Source: Lineus longissimus
Lineage: Eukaryota > Nemertea > Pilidiophora > Heteronemertea > Lineidae
Assembly (NCBI RefSeq): GCF_910592395.1
Contig: NC_088308.1
Location: 6,651,001 to 6,715,000 of the forward strand
Length of the DNA: 64,000 nt
Direction: 5' to 3'
Position 1 is the first letter of the stretch. The number at the start of each line of letters is the position of its first letter. This document shows, piece by piece, positions 1 through 12,100 of this stretch. The notes beneath the pieces are model-generated. The model saw only the letters and a list, made by a program, of their open reading frames with translations. It did not search any database and was not told the DNA's origin. Made by a program: the position numbers and the translations under genes.

Positions 1-18
1 TTAAAAGAATTGGCTCAC

Positions 19-193
19 CTTGTACCAGTGGCCTTAACGAATTCCGAGACTATTGCTTTGAGACTGGGTCTCTCCGTCGGATAATCCGCCCAGCATTTTT
101 GTATCAGGATGGCAAGTGGACCTGAGCAGTTGGATGGGTCAAGAGTTGGACGTACGGGTGAGGTGGCTCGATTGATGACTGCTGCGACAATGT
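19..193 (-). CDS. Guanylate cyclase receptor exon 18 (last exon in window)
   Basis: Residues 725-782. DIVAAVINRATSPVRPTLDP and LIQKCWADYPTERPSL, the C-terminal lobe of the kinase-homology domain (family: 'm..CW.e.p..RP.f..i'). It ends in phase 2 at a GTGAGC donor, so more exons follow to the left of the window. Confidence 0.94.
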
Positions 194-3100
194 CTGAAAA
201 AATGTTTGTTAACGATACTTATTATAGGCCTCTTTGAAAACTGGCCTCAAAGCAAATCTTGAAGGAGCTCGAGCATTTTTATGTTTCCACATTTTGCCCG
301 ATGATTGCCAAACCGATAAATCAGATAGGATCAAACTTTTGTCCGATTATACTTATCCCGAACTTCAGATGCGAATGAAATGGCGGGTATTTGCGCTCCT
401 TAGTTTCTGTTGAACAAGCGCTATATAATAACTTTATGATCATTTCATGTAAATATACCTGTTTTTCATACTTATTTTACCTTCACTGCTGTAAGTGCTC
501 TCTGACATATAGAATACCCCGTTCCTTTCAACAACCTCCTGAAGGATGATAGCCAAGCTGTAGATGTCGCCCTCTTTTGTGCTAACTTTAACTAATTTTC
601 TGAGAACTTCCGGGGCAGTCCAAAGAAGATCTGAAAAATATCACGCTATCGTATTACATTACAGGTGCTGGTAATACGCGTACGTACCTATACATACACG
701 TTTGTGCTTTTTGCACTGATTTCGCAAATTGTGTACTTGTACAATGTAAAGTATTACAAATCGCAAAAAAATCAATGATTTGATCCGCGACGAAAGGGAT
801 GTATTCAACACAAGCACGCGTCCTAATACAACAAGGCATACTGACGTCCTTCCGTGTAGGAACATGAACCACAGGTTGTGTACACATCACCAGTCCCAAT
901 AAATTCACTACGTAGCCATTCACGTAGGTGTCTCCTTCAGGGGTGCAAAAACACCATCACACCGTAACAGTTACATTTCAGGGCCTTGTTTTTTGCATCA
1001 TAAGGAAAGTTTTTCGCAGAGCCCCCGAAACGCTGGCAAGGCTCCTCGTAACGGACTCCTACATAACGATGTCGAACAATGTGTTTGGGCTCAACTGGTC
1101 GCGTCATCGTCATGATGAGCCTTGCCCACCACTCGACTCCCGATTCGGCCAAGGACTCTCACTCTGCCTGCTAGAGCAAGGTGCACTGCCATAGAGACAA
1201 ATACCTTTGGCTGGCTTATTGTCCCTCATGTACCACTCCGCGGGACCAAAATCCGCAAGCTTTACCAGGAAGCGGTTATCTACCAGGCAATTGGAACTCT
1301 TCAGATTGCCATGCGTTTTGGCGTAGGAATCATGTATGTAGGTCAAACCCTGAATAATAGATTGATTGTGTTGTGGAATTTGAGTGGCGAAGTGGATATT
1401 AACACATTGGTAAGGGGTCGTTCATCATAAACATCAACGTGTTGCACATGTCTAACAATTAACAATGTTAGGATTTGGTTTGACCACCTCCCCTTGTCCT
1501 AACATAAATCACAGACAAGACGGTTATTACCAATTTTTCATATGAAAAGAAAATCCTAACACGCCCTTTACCCTCTACCCCCACATCCCCACCGTGGTTA
1601 GGATTGGGAAGTACATCGATGTTGATGGACAATCCTAATATAACTTCAATGATGCCTTCATGAGAGGCATCAAAAATAGCAAAAAGGCTATCTCTCATGC
1701 CCATAAAAAAGGAGCGTTTGTAGCAGATAATGGTGTTCGCTCCTTCACTGCAGTAAAAGCAATCATGAAAGGGCACCGCCAAACGGAAAAAACTGTTTTC
1801 CTGACAGGGAAGTCATTGTAGTGCATACGTAGTGCAATGTGTTCAGGTGATCGATCATTGGGCAGTACGTGTTCGTTTTCCCTTAGACGGATATTACCTG
1901 CTTAAAAAGTAACTAAAACTACATGCATCTCATAATCATTCCATCAATCGATATCGTGAACTGTCGTGATTCTAAAACAACTCACCGAAACATAGAATCC
2001 ACATGAATCACATGAATCACAGGCAATGTGAAGAAATTATTCGATACCACCTAAAAGAGTAACCAGCCTAGTTACCTTAAGATCCCACCATGTCGGATCT
2101 TACCTCCAGGATGTCATTAATGAGTGAGAACTTGAAATGTAGGTCCATGGCGAAGTCAAAATTTTCAAGAATGTCCTGAAGATTTTAAAGTAAACAATTT
2201 TCAACACCTATCATGCCCATGGGTATGTAGTTTTAGGAAGAGATAAAAAAGATACTTCGAAGATGTCTAACTAAATTTACTTAAAAACACAGCGAGCTGC
2301 CACACTGTTTTCACTGCTTTATTTAAGTTAAAGAAATCATGACTTAATGCGAGACCGTACGTTCGCCGATATTTGTCGAAAATAATGTTGTTAAATCGAT
2401 TAAAATAGCTCGACATAGAATCTTATTGAAACGTAGATCTTTTAACATGGCTCAAATCAGACTTAACATCTCTTGCCTGAGAAGGCGCCATACCTGTAAG
2501 CTCCCCTTTGGACAATATTCTGTAATGAGCAAAACATTACTGGGTTCGATACAAGCTCCAATGAAACGTGCCACGTTAGAATGAGTTAGGTCATTCAACT
2601 GAAAAAGTAAGATATTCAATCACAAAACCTATTACTTTCATGCTGAGGTGGGGAAACGGCAGTTCGAAAAAACCACTATCGGTACTGAAAAATACTCTAA
2701 AATAGCTGATTATTAGATAGTATGATGGATAAGCAGTACCAATGGAAACATTATTCATCTATGGTTGTCTAGTCGCGAGGAGGACGATTTTTATAGGAAG
2801 TATTATAGGAAAGTGGAAGAAGATATTATTGCTTTTATTAAGAACAATCGGGTTACTCTTCCAAAATCTATCTCTACATCAGCGATTGACGACGCCTTTT
2901 GATAATTCATTAGTCATTAGACATTCGCCAACAGTTCAACTGTGCAAGTATGCTCAGAACAAAAAATGCCTGTGGCCAAAGCGTAAATCACTAGAGATAG
3001 GCCTTTACCAACCATTTTCATCTCCTGTTTGAGGGCGTTAGTCAACTTCACTTCCTTCACGTGAATCATGTGTTTCATGGCAACTATGTTACCCTGAAAT

Positions 3101-6100
3101 TAACAGTAAAGTGACTTACAAATGAGAAATTCTGAAACATGGCGCAGGTAGGGATGATGATCTACGAGGTTTGATTACAATGATACAGTCCAATTGCACT
3201 TGCCTGATAAATCCCAGTTTCGATAAATTGTTGGTCGATGCCCGATTTGTTTCCCAATGAAACAAAAGAAACCTGAAAAACAAAACAATTTTTTTTTTTC
3301 AATCAATTGTGAGACTTCAAAGAAAAACATTTGTAAGATAATTATAAGGTTTTTCGGGAGCTGAGCGACAACAAATTCCCGCAAATAGGAGCCGCTGTGG
3401 ACTAGTGGCTCTCGCCTTGCGGTAAAGAGGTCCCTAGTTCAAACCCCACAACCGGCGTGGTGAGATTCGAGGCTCGAGATCCCTTTGCCTAACTTGGCTT
3501 AAAATAATTCGGCTGACATTTTGGTAAGTTTGTCGTCGCATACGTATTCCATTGGCCAGTGATGTGTTAAACAGCGAATAAGATACGAAAGAGACTGCTT
3601 CCCAGTGGAGCGACGATCACCATGTTACTGCAAACCACCATTTTGCACCTCTTTCAGGGGAATTGCGAAAATTTCGGAACAAAATTTCACAGTTTTTATT
3701 TTTGCCGATTTCAAAACTCCTCCAGCTTGAAATCGACTGAGCAAAAGGCACGTGACATATACCAACTTACTTGTGACATCATACTATTCGCTGCCTTGTT
3801 TTGCTTTATGTCGACCCTGTTTATGCTCCATTTCATATCATTAACCGCTTTTAACCATATCATTCTCCTACAGAAAATAAAACACTGAATAGAGAAGACA
3901 GGCGAGGACAATTAACAGATGATTCTGTTTAACTTTAGCGCCCCGCAAACGATTTTGTCGCTGCGACCTGCGATCGTGTTGAGACAAATATATCTCGTTT
4001 GCTCGTGACTTTGACAAGAATTATGAAATTTTACATCACTGGTTGACCACAGCCTATCGCTGACACTTCGTTGATTAGTAAAAACGACCACGCCGGCTTT
4101 GCCAAACTCACCTGTATATGAAGTAGACCGCAGATACAACCAGGACCATCGTGACGACCAGGGTAGCCGTTACCGCTGCAAGGGTTATCACCAATCGCTG
4201 CTCTTCCGCTGAAATGAGAGGTCGATATTTGAAGGAAAGTAACTATGGTCAGGCTAGAGGCTACTATGTACCTCGCTCAATCACTGGCAACACTGAGCAA
4301 AGGAAAATTCACCGAACGGGTATGACCGACTTAGTTACCGGCTTATACAAAGAACCGTCCATCCGGTTTTACTTTTTTGGTGAGGCCCTGAAGCCAGATA
4401 CTCAACGTGATCTTTTATCGTCAAATAAAACTATAAAAACCGAAAGGAACTAAGAAAGTGCATTCGACACTCATCTTACTGAGATTTCTTGAAAAAAGGT
4501 TTCCGTGAAGTCGTTCGTGGTTCATAAACTGGTATAATTCAGACAGATGAAACCGTGTGATTAATATTGTCTACTGGCAATGAATCATCCCAGTCAGTGC
4601 ATGGGTTGACGTATGATTCGAACAAAACATATTCTTAGGTCATCCTTGCAGATGCTACAAGAGGATCTCACCAGAATATCGATAATAGTTCGAACATTGA
4701 TGCATGTATAGCTGTTAGAGGGAGTTCTATGTCTACCTAAAAGGAAACATGCACCGTGTCAAAATCCTATCCACAAATCAAATACTTCTTTTCACCCTGT
4801 TACCCCGTCGGAGATAAACAACCATCACAACCATCCCCACCGGCACAGGATGAGTTCATTTATTAGGCAGACGCGTGTGGCAGGTTCGACGCCATACTTC
4901 TCACCTTCTTTACAAAACTCATTTTCGTATCCGCAGGTTGGCCTATCGAGTGGCGCCGTCGTCCTTCCCCCGGGCCAGAGCACCACTATCCCTGGCAGGA
5001 ACTGGAAACGAGCATTGATGCTGAAGTAGTGTCCTATCGTCTGAAAACATGCGTTAATCGCCTTTTAGGTACTGAGCCCTAAAACTGCATGAGTGCTTTT
5101 TTAATACCACCCACTTGTGCAGTTTTAGTTCTCAGCGCATTATGATCAGTTAACAAACTGAAAAACAAAATTTAAGTGAAATTAACGCTAATGTGTAAAG
5201 GTCGGATAAATAATAATCAATTTTTCTCTGTTTGAGTTGAGGGCCGGTCAGGGTTAGCAGCAGGAATAAGAGAGTGGGTTAGGGGTAGGGTAGTCAAGTG
5301 GATATTAATGACTTTTCACAAACCCCCGAAACGCCAACGCGAATGCCTGTACCGCCTGTTCGGAGCTCGGGGATTTCGGGGATTTGCGAAAATTCACTCC
5401 TGACAGAGGTCGAGCTTACTCCCATATACTCCTACTACCTGAATTTCTCCTGTCTTGAAGCTCTGGAGATGTTTGACTGTGAAAGCTTGCTCACGATCAC
5501 CGTTGGCATTCAATGTCAGCGCACCAGTAATACCTAATGATGGATATACGAGAAGAAAAAAAAGTTTCTCAAGACTTGGTCAGAAGTAACTTCAAATTAA
5601 ACCCTCAAATGGGACACTCTTTTTCAGACATCGATGATCGACATGGAAAAAGAAGCATTAGCGATTCACTCTAAGTAACCTCAAAGATCAACATTTATTT
5701 GCCTGGTTAATTAGCAACCTCCAGCGGCCAAGTTTTGAAAAACGCAATGCCACGTACATTATCAATAACTGAACCCTTAAGAGATGATTTCTCTCTACTA
5801 GATCTATGATTTGTGGTTGATATCACGCTCCGCCACACTGAAGTGATGCGCTACACATTCGTCAAGATGATGGAGAAGCAATTAAAAAGTTCATGGTTTC
5901 AGTATTAGCGCACGTTTTCATAATCTAGAACCGATCTAGGCCGGTTTTTTAATGCACATCGGCGTTCGGTGCCATTAATTAAGCTAGTTCGATTCGGATA
6001 GACACTACACTGGCGACACCATAGTTGTTCGATGGTCTTCCCCCATGTGCCTGTTTGGCTTTGGTTTTGATTTCTTGCTAATTGGTCTCTCTTGTACTGG

Positions 6101-9100
6101 TCTTAGATTTGTGTACTTAGAGTATCATCTTGTACCAAGTAGTCTTGCTGTGTTCACACTCCTTACAAATAGCCCAAATTATTCAAATGGTGCCATCGAA
6201 CGTGACATCCGCAATCAATGTTACCTTGAGACATCTGAAAATGCATCCGAGGTCACGTTGCCCTTAATACAACCGACGAAAATACTTCCTGTCTCAAGAT
6301 CAATCATGGTGAACAACTTACTATCAAATGACCGATTCCACAGACGCTGTGAGATGAGCGTGCCGTTCTTTATTTCACCTCCCTCGGCTAGAGTCTCATT
6401 GACAGACCTGGCGAACAAGTAAACCGCTTCATACACATTGGCCGCTTGGTAGGGGACCTGTTAGGGAGAGAAAACGTATAAGAAACAAACCATTTGGCGA
6501 CATTGACTCACTTGGGTGAATAGTGCAATGTTGCTCCAGTTGGTGACCGTGACAACACTGGTATTAAGTCGCCTGCTATTTCTGTGGCGAGGAATGATCA
6601 AGGCCAATGTTTGTGTGTGGTATTGGGAGATCTTTAAAATATTGTCGTCGATTAGTCATGCACAATACCTATATCAAGCAGTGGTGGATTTGAGGGTTGC
6701 GCATCAAGTACAAGCCCCCCCCCCCCCCCCTCCTCCTCAGAGCAACAATATATAGTGCTTCAGTCCAAGTTTAGCAGGTCCCAGATATGTCCGGAAAACC
6801 ATATATTTTAAACTTATAAATCAATGTGTTTCTTGGTCAAGGCCCTCGTACCAACCTGGTTTCAAAGATGGCACCTTCACTTAACCCCACCCCTTCCTTA
6901 GAGTAAGCCCCTTCTAAAGATTTCTATATCCGCTACTGTCAAATAGTTTTTTATTCGATTGCACACATCACACCCTTTTAAAGCACAGATACCTGCCAGC
7001 AATATTGTGATGGCCCCTAGGTTGCTGATCGAGGTGAGGTAAAAAGGTACGATTTTACGACCATAACTCTCAGCTAGAAAGGCGAAGCAGGACAGCCTTC
7101 AATTCATCTGAGCACACCCAACGTACGCGAAAACGGACAACTTTTAATCGCTCTGACGACATGTGCGCAAAATTGAACTTGAATTTAAAGAATTTTGCAT
7201 TGTGTGAATACGTACTTGCTATAAATTTCAACAATCATGTTGTGTTACGTAGACTCGTTTAAAAATACCATAAAAGCCAAGTTGTCCGACTCGTGTTCAT
7301 CCGACCGTGAGCTCAATATTTGACCAGTGAGGCTAATTCGACCGTCAGCTTTCAATCGCATTTTCGTGAATGGGTCAATATAAATCTGATTGAAAATCAC
7401 AATGTGAATAGATGTGTGGATTGGTCATTTCTCTGACTTAACTTACTCAATTAGAGGCGTTGTATTTGGCTGCGCTGCTGGTACGACAGACCGGTTTTGG
7501 GAACACAAGCGTTCAGTTGTGTCGATGTCGAAGCGCTGGTTCAAGATTTGTAAGTTCAGCCTGATCTCGCCACAATTTTTTCTCCACAACTTTTGCTACC
7601 ATTGTTTGATATACTCGGTGCAATCTTATCTTGTCATTTTCCTTCCTTGCATATACCAGACATATTGCCGTGTCCAGCACAACTAATACTGCTCAACCAC
7701 CGCTGACAAACCCGTTTATTACAAGATTCGACGTGAACACCATCATGGTGAGTTATTTTTCTCAATCGAAAGAAGTGACCATCTCAAGCTTTCCTTGGTT
7801 GCTCATACATGTATTCTTATGAAACGTTTCATCTCTGCAGCAGTGGCGGATCCAGAAAATTGGGAATGCAGCGTGTTGGGGGGGGGGGGGGGGATGAGCG
7901 ATGCCCCACCAATGAGAACTCATGATAGAACTGAAGGTGCAATCCTGAAAACGAGGGGGAGGCTTGTACAAATCTTTACTTCTTGGGGAGAGGTATAAAA
8001 ATTATAGGTCAGTCACGAAAATATCTGAAAGCCTGTGCCCCATTGTTGACGAATATAATATCGTGAGGACTTAATCAATAGTCACGGTCCCACATAAAAA
8101 TTATTGGCAAGGTCACTGCAGGCAATAGTTTCAGTATTGTTGTTGTATAAACATGTCTCAAACATTATAAACGGCCATATTTTGTGGGGTTACATTGGGT
8201 TCTTGCTGGGGTAATGGTGTCCATGTCCGATTCCGCGTTTTGTGGACTTGTAAATCAGTCCAGCAGTGACACTCCGTTTTGTGGACATGTAAGTCTGTCC
8301 AGCAGTATGGCGACGTTTCTCCCAAGCAATTACCAATAAGACATGTACGTGGCCTTAAAGTAAATATATGATAAGCAAACAATAACGCGGACGGCTAATG
8401 TGACTACGGAAGTGTGGTCGAGACAAAACGCGATGGATGCATTGGAAGAAGGAAATCAGCAAAGAGTACCTGGAACTGTCTGTCCAGCTCTCGTTTATGA
8501 AACACTGAGCGATTTGAAAGACGACTCCTGAACATATCGCCCATTATTGAATGAAGCGGCATTCGAATTGTCTCCAATTTTTCAGTTGAATAATGGCTCT
8601 ATCTGATGTGGTTTCGCTGCCCCGTCCCAAGAATCGCGCCAACGCCACAGAGACCACTTCTGCGTGAAAACATCAGTTTGGGGACAAGTTTCCTGGTGGA
8701 TCGTAAGAGCAGGCCTTGGTACCAATAAATCAATATTTGAAATTTTGAATTTTGAATTTTGAAGTCACAACATTGGTTTTCTTCAAAATTCAAAATTCAA
8801 ATAGCAATATTTGTTGAATTTTGAATTTTGAAATTTGAATATTGAATGAGCCTTCTGGGCTTTCGTAAATTATGCTGTTGGATTGACTCTCATGAAAATT
8901 CATTCGAACATTGTTACTCTTTGTTTCAAGTGAACCTTTGCAAAAAATGTTCTTGTTCAGTTTTCAATGTGCCAATTAATTTGCCGTTTGGTGATGGTAT
9001 TGTCGTGATTTCACAGCACGAGATGCAACACCAATAGAGTTATTTGTCTGGGTTGTGGTCTCAGTCACAGCAAAAAAGTGTTTCTACATTGCATTTTCGT

Positions 9101-12100
9101 GCAACATTTAATTACTCAAAATGATGCAAGGATGCGCCTTATTGACATTTATGTGTTTTCAAGAGGAATTTGTTGTAGACTCTAAAGGCTTAGTTTTCTC
9201 AAAATATCTGCATTAGTTTTTCTTCCTTTTTTCTTAAGGCAGGCCTAATTTACCAGAAGGCCCAGAGAATGTTTTAGGTAGGATATTATTGATATTTTAG
9301 GCCCATATCAGTTTTGAGAACAATTTCCTCTGGAAGACAATAAACGTCAATATTAAGTCTTTGCACCATTTTGATTGAGCGGATTTAGGATGAAATATAA
9401 GAGAATGCTGTATTGGTGTTGACAGACTATGCCATTGTTTTTGGTCAGCAATCGGTTCTTGCCAACTTGAAAGCGATATGTACATTGTTCTGTTGTTATA
9501 ATGTCACTGCCACAGGTTAAAGATAAAGAGAAGGAAACTGCCGAGAAGACACGCGCAAATGCAATGAAGGGCCGCATATCAAATGCAGGTAAAATTCATC
9601 ATCCCATTATTCAAACACCAAGTTCACCTTGTACTGTATCACGTGTTCCTTATATAATGAAAATACCCATGCAGCTCCAAGATGAAAAAGAAGTCCCCTT
9701 TTACCATCACAAATCACAAGGAAATCTATCTTCGGATAAAACTGCAAACTTATTTCACTGGCTCACATCTCGATCAATCATCATGACAAGGCTAATCTCA
9801 CAAACAATGCAAACTCTCGAGAAGGCGAGCCTTCATCGTATTGGCGTCCATTTCAAACCACATTTCATTTTCAGGGCCAATGGAATCTGATGATGAGGAG
9901 CCTGCTCCGGAGTGTCCTGTTCCGAAAAGAAAGAAAAAGGCAAGAGAGGATGTCCTGTTCCGAAAAGAAAGAAAAAGGCAAGAGAGGATGTCATCACCTA
10001 CCTGGAAAAGAAGAATGATGCTGAGGACGAGGACGAGAAGACAAGAAGAATTGGATGTCAGGCGAGAGGAAATGGAAATTCAAAGAAAAAAACTAGAACT
10101 TGGGGAGTGGCGTCTAGAAATGGAAAGCCAGGAAAGATTGAACCGAATGAATCTGGAGACGGAAGAAAAGAAAATATTCTTGGGTGTTTTGAAGGACAAA
10201 TTTGGCCAAAAGTTAACAGAAGGGTAGGTAAATTGATGGATGCTTTGTGAATAAGGTTACTTCCCGATGTCTAGCATATCCTAGACGTAACTGAGATTCT
10301 ATAATCATAGGCGCTGCCATCTCATGCTCGTTTTGGCTTCTAACTATTTGTATTACCAAAAGTGTCCCATCAGAAGCGGGTCTGCCGTGCTGTATAGTTC
10401 TCGCATGGATTACAAATGGCCCGGCATGGACCGACTCTGACGGGACTCTGAGGTAATCAATTGAGGTTATGTAAGGTAATCATCAGGACACAATAGGATG
10501 CAGAAATAAGTACACGAGAGTAAAATTCAACTATTTATCAGTATATTTCCATCGTTTTGACCCAACTAAGGCATGATCATGAGTATCACAAAATAGTTTG
10601 ACAAGATGCTGTAGTGATCATGAATATATTGTTATCTAGTGTTGAATTTCAGACCTTCACTTTGGGTTCACTTGCATCCGATACTACGGCAACTATACGA
10701 GTATATACTTCATGTACCTTCAGGTACTCTTCGAGAATTGGCTGTTCAACACCATAAAAAGGTCCAGCTACGCAGCCATAAACACAGGTATGGCAATTGG
10801 TAAGAATTGCCCCGACCATGTAATACTTTCCTACGGGCTGGAGATATAGTTTTTGATTTTTCCTATAGTCCAAGAAGGCAAAATACTGCATTACCTTGCC
10901 GAAGCCCCATTCAACTGACTGGGGGGAAATGTTCATTCTGTGATTAAAGTCCTGCTGCTCGGGAGTAATGTTTGCCCCTCTGGATGGGCACATGAATTGC
11001 GGCCAAAGCGGGTATGCAGGATCCCCATACAAGTAGTACATGTTGTCTTCATTATCAAACATTCTCTCCAGTTGCGGAAGAAGCCCATTTTCTCGAAGTA
11101 GAAATGAGTCATGGCGCCTGCCCTCTATTGGTCCAAAAAGATTGGCGATAAGTCCATTTGGTATCACAATCGACCGAAACTTCAAACCATGTACCCTTTT
11201 GTGGCCGTTGTACACTTCTTGCTGGTCTACGCCAGGCCGACAAATGGGCCTGACAGTTCCATCTATGAAGCCCCAACATCTATCGAGGGGGCACCACCTC
11301 CACTTACAGCAGCTGATATAGAATAGGCACATAGGTGATCAGCATCAAGCCACCATTGGTCCAGATCAGTAAGAAGTCCATGAAATTGTTCATACACGTG
11401 GTCCAATGCTGCATTAAAAATGCAGCTGAGCTCCACTACACTTCGGTCAATTGTTCTCAAATCACACAGACGATTTGGATATACCATCCTCTTCAGCAAC
11501 ACGCAAAGTACCTCGGTGTCCCCTACCCGAGTACCATTTGAGCACTGTGTGTAGGGAGGGAATTGCAAAGCGTTTCTCAGCTGTAGTAACTCAATCCTGT
11601 CAAAACGAAAGTCCTCCAAGCACTCTTGATCGGACAGGCCTTCGAAGTTGAATTCCCGTCTGTTCCGTCGTCGACGGGCAGGCGGTATCCTGCGGCCGTC
11701 TGCGTCGTAAAGCAGAGCCACATCGAGGTCGTCCTCTACCACTCCTGACCAGTCCATCTTGTCAAATGTAATAATAGGTCGTGCCTCCCCTGTTTTATAG
11801 AGATCAATAGTCATGGCACATAACATTATGCAAACATGGTCAATTCATCTATTGAATTCCTAAAAAAATAGCGTTATCGTTCATAGCGTTTCATGTTTAG
11901 CGTTGGCTTCTTAAACGAAATTACGATGTTCTTGACGATAACGCTATAAATAGCGTTTGCGTTGGTGTTACTGTTAGCGGGACGATCTGTTAATACCTAT
12001 TGTTACGCATGAACAAACCTCAATTGAATGAAAAAAGTTCCGTTACAAAAATAACAAAAGGTTACAACCCCTTTCAATCAATTTATTCTTGCGAATTACA

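Noticed and set aside
3711-3911. Minus-strand ORF taken whole as a gene
   Set aside because: Only its 3771-3867 part is an exon (exon 11 of the cyclase receptor); the rest is intron.
6045-6422. 125-codon plus-strand ORF
   Set aside because: It is the antisense of receptor exon 7 and has no features of its own.
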